Of a stretch of DNA of 64,000 nt, positions 45,700 through 55,988 are shown in pieces; positions within the stretch are counted from its first letter, which is position 1; every line of letters starts with the position of its first letter. The notes under the pieces were generated by a model, which worked only from the letters and a program-made list of their open reading frames with translations, had not been told where the DNA came from and did no database searches. The position numbers were made by a program, and so were the translations under genes. This stretch comes from RFSX01 sp964591455. Its GTDB lineage: Bacteria; Bacteroidota; Bacteroidia; Chitinophagales; Saprospiraceae. The stretch spans positions 4,720 to 68,719 of the forward strand of contig CAZQDZ010000023.1 of the NCBI GenBank assembly GCA_964591455.1, written 5' to 3'.

Positions 45700-47691
45700 A
45701 TGAAACTAGACGCTAAAGTACCTGCTGGAGAATTAGCCGAGAAGTGGACAAATTATCGAGGCTCCATGAATTTGGTTGCACCAAATAATAAAAGGAGACT
45801 GGAGGTAATTGTAGTAGGAACAGGTCTGGCCGGTGCATCAGCAGCGGCAACGCTTGGTGAATTAGGATACAATGTGAAATGCTTTACTTTCCATGATAGT
45901 CCCAGAAGGGCCCATAGTATCGCAGCACAAGGAGGGATCAATGCCGCCAAGAACTATCAGAATGATGGTGACAGTATCTACAGATTATTCTATGATACTA
46001 TCAAAGGTGGTGATTACAGATCACGAGAATCCAATGTGCACAGACTGGCTGAATGCAGTACAGAAATTATAGATCAGGCTGTTGCACAAGGTGTCCCTTT
46101 TGCAAGAGAGTATGGAGGTCTATTGGCTAACCGTTCTTTTGGAGGCGTGCAGGTATCCAGAACCTTTTATGCCAGAGGACAGACTGGTCAGCAATTACTA
46201 TTAGGTGCCTACTCTGCCCTATCACGACAAATAGCCAAAGGTCAGGTAAAGATGTACAACAGACACGAGATGTTAGATCTAGTCAAGATAGATGGTAAAG
46301 CGAGAGGTATAATAACCAGAAACTTGCTGACAGGAAAACTAGACAGACATGCTGCACATTGTGTGGTATTAGCCACAGGAGGATATGGTAATGTCTTCTA
46401 TCTATCTACTAATGCTATGGGTAGTAATGTAAGTGCTGCATGGCGATCAGTAAAGGAAGGCGCCTTATTCGCTAACCCATGCTACACACAGATTCATCCT
46501 ACCTGCATACCTGTATCTGGAGAATACCAATCTAAGTTGACGCTGATGTCAGAATCTCTTAGAAATGACGGACGTGTATGGGTGCCAAAATCACTGGAGG
46601 ATGCGCAAGCAATCCAGAGAGGAGAAAAACGAGCAGAAGACTTGAGCGAAGATGAAAGAGATTACTATCTGGAAAGAAGATATCCTGCCTTCGGAAACTT
46701 GGTGCCGAGAGATGTTGCTTCCAGAGCAGCCAAGGTCGCTACGGATGAAGGCAAAGGTGTGGTGAAAACAGGATTAGGCGTCTATCTGGATTTCTCTGAT
46801 GCGATTCAGCGTTATGGAAAGTCTGAAGCTTTCTCTGCGGGTATAGATAATCCAAGTGCCCAAAAGATAAAAGAATTGGGAGAAGCCATGGTAAAAGCTA
46901 AATATGGTAATCTCTTTCAGATGTATGAGAAAATCACAGGTGAAAATCCATATAAGACGGCGATGAAAATTTATCCAGCCGTACACTATACCATGGGCGG
47001 TCTTTGGGTGGACTACAATCTACAGACCAATATTCCTGGACTTTTTGCCTTAGGTGAGGCTAACTTTTCAGACCATGGTGCTAATAGGTTAGGTGCTTCA
47101 GCACTTATGCAAGGACTGGCTGACGGTTATTTCGTTATCCCTTATACTATCGGAACTTTCCTTTCGGATGAGATAAGAACACCGAAGATAGATAGTGAAT
47201 CATCAGAGTTTCATGCTGCAGAGGCTAGAGTAAAAAACAGATTGGATAAGTTACTCACTATAAATGGTAATCAATCTGTAGAAAGCTTCCATAGAAGATT
47301 GGGCAAGATTATGTGGGAATACTGTGGAATGTCTCGAAATGCTGAAGGTCTGAAAAAAGGCAGAGAGCTGATTAGAGAACTTAGAAAAGAATTTTACACT
47401 GATGTATATATACCAGGTACTGCTGATGAGTTTAATCCAGAATTAGAGAAAGCAGCAAGGGTAGAAGACTTTTTGGAGCTTGGAGAACTCTTTGCTGTAG
47501 ATGCTTTAGACAGAGGCGAATCTTGTGGTGGACACTTCAGAGAAGAGTCTACAGAGAATGGAGAAGCCAAAAGGAATGATGCGGACTACACCTATGTTTC
47601 TGCTTGGGAATGGGATGACAACAACCCTATACTCCATAAGGAGGAATTGACTTTCGAAAATGTAGAATTAAAAACTAGATCGTATAAATAG
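45700..47691 (+). CDS. sdhA: Succinate dehydrogenase flavoprotein subunit
   Basis: 663 aa. FAD-binding Rossmann motif VGTGLAGASAAATLGELG, covalent-FAD His in RRAHSIAAQGGINAA, catalytic region with HPTCIPVSGEY and the Arg/His-containing HYTMGGLWVDYN and GANRLGASALMQGL. Oxidises succinate in the TCA cycle on the cytoplasmic membrane face. Second gene of the operon, 40 bp after sdhC. Confidence 0.96.
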   Translation: MKLDAKVPAGELAEKWTNYRGSMNLVAPNNKRRLEVIVVGTGLAGASAAATLGELGYNVKCFTFHDSPRRAHSIAAQGGINAAKNYQNDGDSIYRLFYDTIKGGDYRSRESNVHRLAECSTEIIDQAVAQGVPFAREYGGLLANRSFGGVQVSRTFYARGQTGQQLLLGAYSALSRQIAKGQVKMYNRHEMLDLVKIDGKARGIITRNLLTGKLDRHAAHCVVLATGGYGNVFYLSTNAMGSNVSAAWRSVKEGALFANPCYTQIHPTCIPVSGEYQSKLTLMSESLRNDGRVWVPKSLEDAQAIQRGEKRAEDLSEDERDYYLERRYPAFGNLVPRDVASRAAKVATDEGKGVVKTGLGVYLDFSDAIQRYGKSEAFSAGIDNPSAQKIKELGEAMVKAKYGNLFQMYEKITGENPYKTAMKIYPAVHYTMGGLWVDYNLQTNIPGLFALGEANFSDHGANRLGASALMQGLADGYFVIPYTIGTFLSDEIRTPKIDSESSEFHAAEARVKNRLDKLLTINGNQSVESFHRRLGKIMWEYCGMSRNAEGLKKGRELIRELRKEFYTDVYIPGTADEFNPELEKAARVEDFLELGELFAVDALDRGESCGGHFREESTENGEAKRNDADYTYVSAWEWDDNNPILHKEELTFENVELKTRSYK

Positions 47692-47723
47692 TGCAGAGCA
47701 CTTTATAATAAAAGAAATAAGTT

Positions 47724-48470
47724 ATGAAGCTTACTTTAAAAATCTGGAGGCAGAAGAATGCTAAATCTGATGGTCACTTTGTTAGTTATCAAGTAGAAGC
47801 AGAAGAACATATGTCTTTTCTGGAAATGCTAGATGTACTGAACCAGCAACTCATAGAAAAGAAAGAAGATCCTGTAGCCTTCGAACATGATTGTCGTGAA
47901 GGTATCTGTGGTGCTTGTAGTATGGTAATCAATGGACGTCCTCACGGAAGTCAGACAGGAACCACTACCTGTCAGTTGCATATGAGAGCCTTTAAGACTG
48001 GTGATACTATTACAATAGAACCATTTAGAGCATCTGCTTTTCCTGTTATAAAAGACCTTGCGGTGGATAGATCATCATTCGATGCTATTATACAAGCTGG
48101 TGGATATATCTCAGTAAATACAGGACAAGCGGTAGACGGTAATGCGATACCTGTAGATAAAGCTGATGCTGACGAAGCATTCGACTCTGCGACCTGTATA
48201 GGCTGCGGTGCTTGTGTGGCGGCATGCCCTAATGGGTCAGCGATGCTATTTACATCCGCAAAAATAAATCACCTGAACAAACTCCCTCAAGGAAAGGTGG
48301 AACACGGTAGAAGAGTGAAAAACATGGTAAGAGTTATGGACAAGGAAGGTTTTGGTAAATGTTCTAATGTAGGTGCTTGCGAAGTAGATTGTCCTAAAGA
48401 AATATCTACTGATAATATTGCCGCTCTGAACCGCTATTACTTAGGTTCAGTATTTGGTAGTCAGACATAA
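47724..48470 (+). CDS. sdhB: Succinate dehydrogenase iron-sulfur subunit
   Basis: 248 aa. The N-terminal 2Fe2S ferredoxin domain has HDCREGICGACSMVING and a later TTCQLH; the C-terminal part has CIGCGACVAACPNGS and CSNVGACEVDCPKE for the 4Fe4S and 3Fe4S clusters. All ligands are present. It connects SdhA to SdhC and ends the operon at a strong terminator. Confidence 0.96.
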   Translation: MKLTLKIWRQKNAKSDGHFVSYQVEAEEHMSFLEMLDVLNQQLIEKKEDPVAFEHDCREGICGACSMVINGRPHGSQTGTTTCQLHMRAFKTGDTITIEPFRASAFPVIKDLAVDRSSFDAIIQAGGYISVNTGQAVDGNAIPVDKADADEAFDSATCIGCGACVAACPNGSAMLFTSAKINHLNKLPQGKVEHGRRVKNMVRVMDKEGFGKCSNVGACEVDCPKEISTDNIAALNRYYLGSVFGSQT

Positions 48471-48499
48471 AGCGATTTTTTAAATAAAATATAAGATAG

Positions 48500-48529
48500 A
48501 GTCCAGACATAACTGTCTGGACTTTTTTT
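48500..48529 (+). terminator. Rho-independent terminator after sdhB
   Basis: AGTCCAGAC (48500-48508) and GTCTGGACT (48515-48523) form a perfect 9-bp stem with a 6-nt loop, followed by seven or more T. Confidence 0.95.
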
Positions 48530-48564
48530 GGTTATAGTAATAATCATAGTAACTAAACAGCTAT

Positions 48565-49428
48565 ATGCCCATATCTGACCTATATCAAATGGCTAAATCT
48601 ACAATTGTAGAAGCACATGAGATTTGCTACATAGACCAAGGAGATGGTGAGCAGGTTCTGCTATTTTTACACGGGATGGGTAGTAGCTTAAAAGCTTGGT
48701 CTAAGAATATTCCTTTCCTAAGTTCTTCCTTCAGATGCATCGCTTTGGATGTTCCTGGTTTTGGTCGGTCGCCAAAAAAAATCAATCCTACAGATGTACA
48801 GCACCTATCCAGAATCGTAACTTCTTTCATAGAACAATTAGAATTAAGTCAGGTGGTCCTGGTAGGCCATAGCATGGGCGGACTGATGAGCATCTTGATT
48901 GCAGATCAAAATCCTGAATTAATCAGTAAACTGATACTGATAGCTCCTGCAGGTATAGAAGCGTATAGCAAAGAAGAATCAGAACTGATTAAGACCTATT
49001 TTACTGCTGAGCTTCTGGCAAGTTATGGTCCTGCATTTATAAGAAAGAATTTCAAATTGAATTTCTACAAGATGCCAGACGATGCAAATTTTATGATAGA
49101 GGAGAGAATAATAAGAGCAAAAGATAAAGAAAAACATTTTTCATTCTCGCAAACGATGGCAGATACCAGCTACTCTATCTCTATTAATAATGTCAAGGAT
49201 GCCTTGGGTCAGATACAAAAGCCAGTACTCATCTTATTTGGAGATAAAGACAAATTAATTCCTCATCATATTATGCATCCTGATCGGACAACAGAGATGA
49301 TTGCACAGAAGGCTATCCAATTGTCCAAAGCAGGTCAATTAAAGATGTACAATAACTGTGGTCATTTTGTACACTGGGAAAGAAGTGATGAGGTCAATCA
49401 AGAAATTACAAACTTCATGGCAAGTTAG
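48565..49428 (+). CDS. Alpha/beta hydrolase
   Basis: 287 aa (or 279 from MAKSTIVEAHE at 48589). Typical alpha/beta hydrolase: FLHGMGSSLKAW (oxyanion region), nucleophile elbow VGHSMGG with Ser, acid in LFGDKDKLIP and the catalytic His in NCGHFVHWERSDEV. Resembles meta-cleavage or 2-hydroxymuconate hydrolases but lacks pathway context; substrate unknown. Confidence 0.82.
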   Translation: MPISDLYQMAKSTIVEAHEICYIDQGDGEQVLLFLHGMGSSLKAWSKNIPFLSSSFRCIALDVPGFGRSPKKINPTDVQHLSRIVTSFIEQLELSQVVLVGHSMGGLMSILIADQNPELISKLILIAPAGIEAYSKEESELIKTYFTAELLASYGPAFIRKNFKLNFYKMPDDANFMIEERIIRAKDKEKHFSFSQTMADTSYSISINNVKDALGQIQKPVLILFGDKDKLIPHHIMHPDRTTEMIAQKAIQLSKAGQLKMYNNCGHFVHWERSDEVNQEITNFMAS

Positions 49429-49475
49429 AAATGAGATCATTATACAATTTTTGCAAAAGATAAAAACAAGATTTT

Positions 49476-51125
49476 ATGAAAAGGATAATGGCATTTGCAG
49501 CATTAATATGCACTACAACCATACTAGTTAGCCAAATTCCGGAGATTGCAGTAGGTCCCGAAATTCCTTTGAGGCAAAGCGATGAATACCAAGGATTACT
49601 ACACTCTGATGAATCAGGCTATACCATTTATTTGTATGAGAGATCAGGCAAGGGGATTCTAGGTGAGGCTGGTAGAAACCTAATCATTGAAAAATATGAT
49701 GATGCATTCAACCAGGTGTACAGTTATGAGTATGGTGAGAAAGGAACAATTACTGTGGATTTAATCTCTACAGGAAAGTCATTTGCTTGGACAGTTATAG
49801 AGAAAGTAGGCAGTTACAAGTATACCTATAAGTTAATTCCTATCGCCTTAAATGGCAAACAAGGTAGGGCTCAGAAATTGTATACATTAGATATAGGTAA
49901 ATCCTCTGACATACCTAAAACGAGAATGTTGGTTTCACCAGATTCCACCAAAGTAGGGTTTGTTACTTTAGTAGATAACAATAGTAAGAAAGATGAATTA
50001 GAATTATACTGTGCAGTAGCTTCGGACCAAGGAGATATCTTATGGGATGATTGGCCCAGACTTCGTGGTAATCAGAAGCAATATGAAATACAAGATGTCA
50101 TACTCAATAATGATGGAGAATTCATTTTTCTGACTAAGTACAACAAGGACGAAAAAGCCAAAGAAACTGTCAAAAACAGGAATGATGAAAAGATAGCAGG
50201 ATATTCAATGCAGATAATTCAAGTGCACCCTGATCTCAAAAAAGTCCAACGCTATCCTATAGAGGTCGACCAGCAATTTGTACACGAGGCAGCCATACAG
50301 ATAGACCCACTGACTGATGACATTATCTGTTCAGGAATGATTTCTACTAAGGAAGGAGGAAATATCAATGGAGCTTTCTATACCCGCTACGATAGTGATT
50401 ACAACCAAGTGGTCACTAATAATCGGGAATTTAGCAAGAATGAATTAATCAGCTTTGACAAAGCGAAGGTGGACGTCAATCTCAAAGAAGGTAAATCTGG
50501 GTTAGATGATGATTTTAATATCAGAGAACTTGTGGTGCTACCTAATGGCAGCACTATCATGATAGCAGAAGAAGTATACACAAGAACAACCACTAACAAC
50601 TTAAACCCTGTTAATGCTGCAGGTACATTTAATCGTTTCAATAATAGATCAGAATCCACAACACTTCATGCCAATGATATCGTGCTTGTGGACATAAGTC
50701 CTGAGGGAGATATTTCCAATGTAGATATCATACCAAAGAAACAATCAGTACAGGTGGCAAGAGGTGTCTTTCGAGCCATAGGTTCCGCAGATCTCTTTTT
50801 GAAAGATGATTACTTTCTTTCGTATAGTCAAATTAATATAGGTAATACGTTAATGCTAATGTACAATGAACGGGATAGCAATTTTGACAGAGAGACCAGT
50901 CGACGACGCAATATTACCACTGGAAGGGACTTACGAACAGCAGCCTTAGATATTTCCTCTAATTCAATATCTCAAATTAGTCCCCTATTTGATGAGTTAG
51001 GAGATGATTATGTGATGGCAACGAATCGTTCTAAAAAAGTAGGAGAAAATCAGTTTTTCATGACACTTGTGGATCCACGGTCACGGAGAATTCGACATGT
51101 TAGACTTGCGGTGATGACTTTCTAA
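49476..51125 (+). CDS. Large secreted hypothetical protein
   Basis: 549 aa with a signal peptide (MKRIMAFAALICTTTILVSQ) and a beta-propeller-like body with segments such as DESGYTIYLYERSGKG, LNNDGEFIFLTKYNKDE and LPNGSTIMIAEEVYTR. No T9SS tail is present. It may be a periplasmic propeller protein of the kind common in Bacteroidota. The 3' end overlaps the convergent O-antigen ligase-like gene by 26 bp. Confidence 0.6.
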   Translation: MKRIMAFAALICTTTILVSQIPEIAVGPEIPLRQSDEYQGLLHSDESGYTIYLYERSGKGILGEAGRNLIIEKYDDAFNQVYSYEYGEKGTITVDLISTGKSFAWTVIEKVGSYKYTYKLIPIALNGKQGRAQKLYTLDIGKSSDIPKTRMLVSPDSTKVGFVTLVDNNSKKDELELYCAVASDQGDILWDDWPRLRGNQKQYEIQDVILNNDGEFIFLTKYNKDEKAKETVKNRNDEKIAGYSMQIIQVHPDLKKVQRYPIEVDQQFVHEAAIQIDPLTDDIICSGMISTKEGGNINGAFYTRYDSDYNQVVTNNREFSKNELISFDKAKVDVNLKEGKSGLDDDFNIRELVVLPNGSTIMIAEEVYTRTTTNNLNPVNAAGTFNRFNNRSESTTLHANDIVLVDISPEGDISNVDIIPKKQSVQVARGVFRAIGSADLFLKDDYFLSYSQINIGNTLMLMYNERDSNFDRETSRRRNITTGRDLRTAALDISSNSISQISPLFDELGDDYVMATNRSKKVGENQFFMTLVDPRSRRIRHVRLAVMTF

Positions 51126-52302
51126 GCAGGTTACTCTTGTGGATGGCTAACCCAATTATAACTCCTATCATACTATGAGTCAGTTTGATTTGGGTGAACA
51201 ATAAGGTGACGAATAATAAAAAACAAAATAATCCCAATTCACTTGATAATAAGGGGCGAAACGCCAGATAAATGGCTATAGGTAAGAGCAGCCCCAAAAA
51301 TCCTAATTGAAACAGCACCATATTTATAGCACCATCTAATCTATCCTTGTTCTCTATGATAGGAATGGTAAGAAACGACTGGCATTCACCTGACCTGTAT
51401 AGTTTCCAAAGAAAAGACTGATAGTTACCTACACCTTTGGGTTTAAATCCATTGTATTTAAAGTTTAGGAAAGGGGCAATCGAGCTGGTAAATCTGACAC
51501 CAATACTCCCATCTATCTTAGTTATATTCAATGGATTCTCTATAAAATGCAAAGCAATTTCACCCGCTCGCGTCTCTTCCAGTTTTTTCAATTGCTGATT
51601 TCCTACAGGTATAGCGATAGCCAGAAATAAGCCTATAAAAAATACGTAACGAAACTTAAATCTGAGTAGTTGTATAGCCGCAAATAGTAAACAGGCAAGC
51701 AAGAAAATTACGATTGCTGTAGAAGACCTGCTTAGAAAAATGAACTGTGCTAAGATAACTGGAATGATGTATTTGCTTTGTTTTTTAGTATAATTCAAAA
51801 ATGAAAAAATCATAAAGAACAAACAAGTACTTCCGTAAAATGTAGGTTCTGGACATAATGATAGCACGCCTCTACCACCTAACAATGATCCTCTGTTAGC
51901 ATTCAGCAAAAAACCCATAAAATCCGGATACCAATAAAGCTGGACTAAACCCACAATGCCATATACAACCACCGCAAAAACAAATAACCCGAATGGCAAC
52001 TTCAACTTAAGTTGGCTATAAATCGTATAGGTTGCAGACGCTAATAATGGAGGTGATAAGTAGTTCATTAATATCCTCAATAGTCCATAAGTTCCGAGGG
52101 TGTTCATGAAGATTAGCGAGAGTGAAATCAGAAACTGTACATATAATAGGATGATAGCAGGTGTGAGTTTCTTGTTTCTTACTGCAAACAAGACTATACA
52201 TGCAAAAATCAAGGCATTGGGTTGCGTATCTGTTCCTAGCTGAAAAAAGTCCAGATAAGGGAACACAGCCATAAAGAAAAATATATATACCAGGATTCTC
52301 AC
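51100..52302 (-). CDS. O-antigen ligase/polymerase-like membrane protein
   Basis: 400 aa, about ten hydrophobic helices, with a large loop between late helices (IALHFIENPLNITKIDGSIG and the GVGNYQSFLW region), the arrangement of Wzy/WaaL proteins. The GRGVLSLCPEPTFYGS segment is a likely loop motif. Expected to join polysaccharide units or attach them to a lipid. No other glycan genes lie directly beside it; an FkbM methyltransferase is 2.7 kb away. Confidence 0.6.
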   Translation of the reverse strand: MRILVYIFFFMAVFPYLDFFQLGTDTQPNALIFACIVLFAVRNKKLTPAIILLYVQFLISLSLIFMNTLGTYGLLRILMNYLSPPLLASATYTIYSQLKLKLPFGLFVFAVVVYGIVGLVQLYWYPDFMGFLLNANRGSLLGGRGVLSLCPEPTFYGSTCLFFMIFSFLNYTKKQSKYIIPVILAQFIFLSRSSTAIVIFLLACLLFAAIQLLRFKFRYVFFIGLFLAIAIPVGNQQLKKLEETRAGEIALHFIENPLNITKIDGSIGVRFTSSIAPFLNFKYNGFKPKGVGNYQSFLWKLYRSGECQSFLTIPIIENKDRLDGAINMVLFQLGFLGLLLPIAIYLAFRPLLSSELGLFCFLLFVTLLFTQIKLTHSMIGVIIGLAIHKSNLLRKSSPQV

Positions 52303-52332
52303 ACCCGAAAATTACTATCTATTCGCGAGACA

Positions 52333-53505
52333 CTACTTACCAAAGTGCAATTGCTCCTTAAGTAGTCTTACCCGACCCTTAGCATACGACTTGTAGCTAT
52401 CATTAGTGTCCGCGCTATTCATATACTTCTGATAATATCTGACTGCAATATTCTTGTCCTTATAATATTGGTCAGAAGCTCGGCCGAGATAGAAGAGCAC
52501 CAGTGGGTCATCCCCATATTTGTATGCATCCTGGTAGTGAGGAATGGCGTCTTTGTTATTGGCATTCTTAGAATAGATTCTGCCTAGATTCCGATGATAG
52601 ATATCTATGTTGGAAGAGATACCTTCTTCTAGGGCTTTCTGAAAATGATAAATGGCGTTTTCTGCTTCTTCTAGTTTTTCATAGGCGATTGCTAGATGAT
52701 AATGTGCATATTCTTTCGTGCTAGAATCATCCAGTGCTCTTGTCAGATAGAACACGGCTTGGTCAAGTGAATCAATTTGCAAGTACGCATAACCAAGTAT
52801 CTTACTCTCATGGGCCCGAAAATCTACGCGGCCAATGACCTTTTCCATATAGTACGTCGTAGAGTCATAGGCTTTCTGGCGGTATTTACTATTAGCTATG
52901 AGTAAAGCATAATGATGGTTGGTGCTGTCCTGAGTCAAGCCTTTCCATAGAAGACTATCCGCTTCGAGATGCTTGTCCTCCACTATATATATTTCTGCTA
53001 GACCCTTTAGGGCATATTGATCGAAGGGATTAAGATTGAGTGCCTCATTATAAAATGTCTTTGCATACCTGTATAGCTTAGCGCCATAATATTGTCTTCC
53101 CAACTTTCTATAGTAGATAGGATCATCTGGAAATTGATTGACAATCTTAGTGTAGTACTTGATGGCTTTGGGGGTGTTGTTTTCCTGCTCATAGATGCCA
53201 GCAAGTGTGGAGAGGATAGATTTAGGTGCCTCATATAGTGTATCTATTTGTATGAAATAGTCCTTGGCATAGTTAAGCCTACCCATTTTGTGTGCACTCA
53301 GCCCAGCACGTGACAAGGTGTGCAGAGAAGTATCGCCGCTGAGTACCAACTTATTATATTCATCAAAAGCTGATACGTAATCTGCTTTGGCAAATAATGA
53401 ATCGGCTGTCACATGCCTAGATGCCTCTTGACTGTTGAGTACTTGTGCTACAATCAGGCATGACAATGTAATAAGGTTGACTAATTTCATTGGCCTATTT
53501 ATCAT
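52333..53505 (-). CDS. TPR-repeat protein with signal peptide
   Basis: 390 aa; the signal segment is LVNLITLSCLIVAQVLN. At least eight TPR motifs follow from about residue 35, for example YAKTFYNEALNLNPFDQYAL and AIYHFQKALEEGI. Probably a periplasmic scaffold. It lies 30 bp upstream of the O-antigen ligase-like gene on the same strand, suggesting a shared role in envelope assembly (inference). Confidence 0.75.
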   Translation of the reverse strand: MINRPMKLVNLITLSCLIVAQVLNSQEASRHVTADSLFAKADYVSAFDEYNKLVLSGDTSLHTLSRAGLSAHKMGRLNYAKDYFIQIDTLYEAPKSILSTLAGIYEQENNTPKAIKYYTKIVNQFPDDPIYYRKLGRQYYGAKLYRYAKTFYNEALNLNPFDQYALKGLAEIYIVEDKHLEADSLLWKGLTQDSTNHHYALLIANSKYRQKAYDSTTYYMEKVIGRVDFRAHESKILGYAYLQIDSLDQAVFYLTRALDDSSTKEYAHYHLAIAYEKLEEAENAIYHFQKALEEGISSNIDIYHRNLGRIYSKNANNKDAIPHYQDAYKYGDDPLVLFYLGRASDQYYKDKNIAVRYYQKYMNSADTNDSYKSYAKGRVRLLKEQLHFGK

Positions 53506-53577
53506 TGAGATGTCAATATAGTGAGGAATGGCGTATGAGTATACGCTAGCATATATAATTTGATTACCTTAACTCCT

Positions 53578-55017
53578 ATGAGTAGCCATGTTAAGAGGAA
53601 AAATGTAGGATTTGGAAAATCAATAATACCAATAGCCTTCTTTGCTATCGTATTGATTTTCGGGTTATTTGTACAGCCAGTCATCTTTAAGGAAAAACCC
53701 CTACCCTTAGGTGTGCTGATTATGATGGCGTTTTCATTTAGCTCCATGTACTTGTTATGGTTGGGATATAGTTGGGATGAGATACAAGCTAGCATAGTCA
53801 AAAAAGTTGGAGATTCTGTTGGTGTTATTCTAATACTATTTTCCATAGGCGTATTGATTGGGAGTTGGATTATCTGTGGTACCATACCTATGCTCATTTA
53901 TTATGGTATCTCTTGGATAGATCCTAATTGGATTTATATCTTTTCCTTTCTAATCTGCATTATATTCTCACTGCTTACAGGTACCTCTTGGGGATCGGCT
54001 GGGACCATAGGTATAGTGATGATGGGTATATCAGAAGTATATGATGCCAATCTATGCATTACTGCCGGTGCGATAGTCGGTGGCTCTTTTTTTGGTGATA
54101 AAATGTCTCCCTTATCTGATACCACCAATGTGGCCTCACTGGCTACAGACGTGCCCCTCTTTCAGCACATTAACTCCATGATGTATACGACAGGACCAGC
54201 AGCGCTGATTGCGGGGGTAATTTATATCTTTTTGTCTCCTGCCGTGTCTGGTGAAGCGCTGAGCGCCTCAGCACAGCAACCAGAGCTAATAGAAGAGACC
54301 TTAGTGGGATTGGAAAATATGTTCAATTTTAATCTGATTCTGCTCATACCCCTAGTCGTGGTTGTGTGGGGTTCTGTGACCAAGAAACCTATCGTATTGA
54401 CTTTGCTAGGCTCTGCGTGGATTGCCATGTTGATAGCTCTTACGATGCAATCTTTTTCATTTGGAGACATTATAGAATCTTTCAACAAAGGATTTTCTAC
54501 GACGATGGCTGCCTCCGATGCCAATGCAAAAGCACTTAATATTCTCAATAGAGGTGGTCTTTACAACCTGATAGATGGCATAGTAAGTTGTTTTCTGGTG
54601 TTTGCCCTCATCGGTACCTTTGATGTGATTAATGCCATAGACAATGTTATAGGAAAAATATTAGAGAAAATTCATAGTAGAAGAGCCACTGTGGTCGCTG
54701 CACTCTCTAGCACCTTACTGACAAACCTAACAGCCTCCAACCAATATGCTACTAGTTTCATAATCGCGGAAGCATTTAAGAAGAAGTTTGATAAGTTAGG
54801 CATAGACAGAAAGGTCTTATCCAGATCCATAGAAGATGCCGGTACCATGATGGAGAATCTAGCACCTTGGACACCGTCTGGAATTTTCATGGCAGGGGCC
54901 TTAGGTGTAACTTCATTGGAGTATGCGCCATATCAATTTATCTCTCTGGCCAATATTGTCATCGCCTACTTTTTTGCGATGACAGGCATCGCTTGTTTTT
55001 ATAATAGGAAGGATTAG
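53578..55017 (+). CDS. nhaC: NhaC-family Na+/H+ antiporter
   Basis: About 479 aa from MSSHVKRKNVGFGKS (53578). Roughly twelve transmembrane helices with GTSWGSAGTIG, GDKMSPLSDTTN and NLTASNQYATSFIIAE motifs that define NhaC. It exchanges sodium for protons or, in some relatives, malate and lactate. The FkbM gene starts 7 bp downstream. Confidence 0.88.
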   Translation: MSSHVKRKNVGFGKSIIPIAFFAIVLIFGLFVQPVIFKEKPLPLGVLIMMAFSFSSMYLLWLGYSWDEIQASIVKKVGDSVGVILILFSIGVLIGSWIICGTIPMLIYYGISWIDPNWIYIFSFLICIIFSLLTGTSWGSAGTIGIVMMGISEVYDANLCITAGAIVGGSFFGDKMSPLSDTTNVASLATDVPLFQHINSMMYTTGPAALIAGVIYIFLSPAVSGEALSASAQQPELIEETLVGLENMFNFNLILLIPLVVVVWGSVTKKPIVLTLLGSAWIAMLIALTMQSFSFGDIIESFNKGFSTTMAASDANAKALNILNRGGLYNLIDGIVSCFLVFALIGTFDVINAIDNVIGKILEKIHSRRATVVAALSSTLLTNLTASNQYATSFIIAEAFKKKFDKLGIDRKVLSRSIEDAGTMMENLAPWTPSGIFMAGALGVTSLEYAPYQFISLANIVIAYFFAMTGIACFYNRKD

Positions 55018-55024
55018 CTATAGT

Positions 55025-55939
55025 ATGAATAAAGAAATATTACTTAAAAATTTGGCATCCTTAGAGCTAAAAGCATCAGCCTCTAGACTTCACAAATTAT
55101 TTACTACTCCATTTAAGTATATCCATGCTTTATTATTCAGAGAACTTATATATAAAAGAACACGTAAGGAAAAGAAAGTCAAGACAGAAAATTTTTTCGG
55201 CGTAAAGATGGAACTTCTACTTCCATCTAGTACTGACATCTATCTGCTTGGAGGCAAGTCACATTTGTCTGAAATAAGACTTGCCAAATTCATGGTTAAT
55301 AATATTGAAAGTGGACAGACATTTGTTGATGTTGGAGCACACTACGGATACTTCACTTTACTTGGATCCACGCTTGTAGACGTTTCTGGTCGTGTGTATG
55401 CATTTGAGGCAGCACCTAAGTCATATAATATTCTTTTGGAGAATACGCAATCTATTCTAAACACCGAAAGTTATAATCTCGCTGTATCTGATAATAAGGC
55501 TGAACTTATATTCTATGAGTTTCCAAATTTATACTCTGAATACAATACGATCTATCCAGATCAGTTTAAGGATGAGGATTGGATTACATCTTATCCCCCT
55601 AAGAAAATTGCCGTCGATAGCATTACGTTAGATGATTTTTTTTTCGAGCGCAGTATAGTACCCGATATGATAAAGATAGATGTAGAGGGTGCTGAACAGT
55701 TAGTGATAAATGGAAGTTTAAATTATTTGGACCAACATGCTCCATTAATAATTATGGAATACTTGGGAGAAAGTAGAGAAAATTCAGAACATAAATTAGC
55801 TGAGACAAAATTAAATGCCCTAGGCTATCATGCTCACAGAATAGACCAATCTGGAGAGATTATGATTCTAAAATCAGCATCGATATATTTTGAGGAAAAC
55901 CATATAGATTCTGATAATATTGTATTTAAAAAGATCTAG
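55025..55939 (+). CDS. FkbM family methyltransferase
   Basis: 304 aa. Motif I of the SAM fold is FVDVGAHYGYFTLLG; AFEAAPKSYNILLENT is motif II; the FkbM signature DMIKIDVEGAEQLVINGS follows. FkbM enzymes O-methylate sugars or polyketides, often surface glycans. Position next to nhaC looks incidental; the O-antigen ligase-like gene is not far. Confidence 0.85.
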   Translation: MNKEILLKNLASLELKASASRLHKLFTTPFKYIHALLFRELIYKRTRKEKKVKTENFFGVKMELLLPSSTDIYLLGGKSHLSEIRLAKFMVNNIESGQTFVDVGAHYGYFTLLGSTLVDVSGRVYAFEAAPKSYNILLENTQSILNTESYNLAVSDNKAELIFYEFPNLYSEYNTIYPDQFKDEDWITSYPPKKIAVDSITLDDFFFERSIVPDMIKIDVEGAEQLVINGSLNYLDQHAPLIIMEYLGESRENSEHKLAETKLNALGYHAHRIDQSGEIMILKSASIYFEENHIDSDNIVFKKI

Positions 55940-55988
55940 GTACTTCGCAGAGCATCGTTTGTTTTATACTAGGGAGCAGCAAGTGATC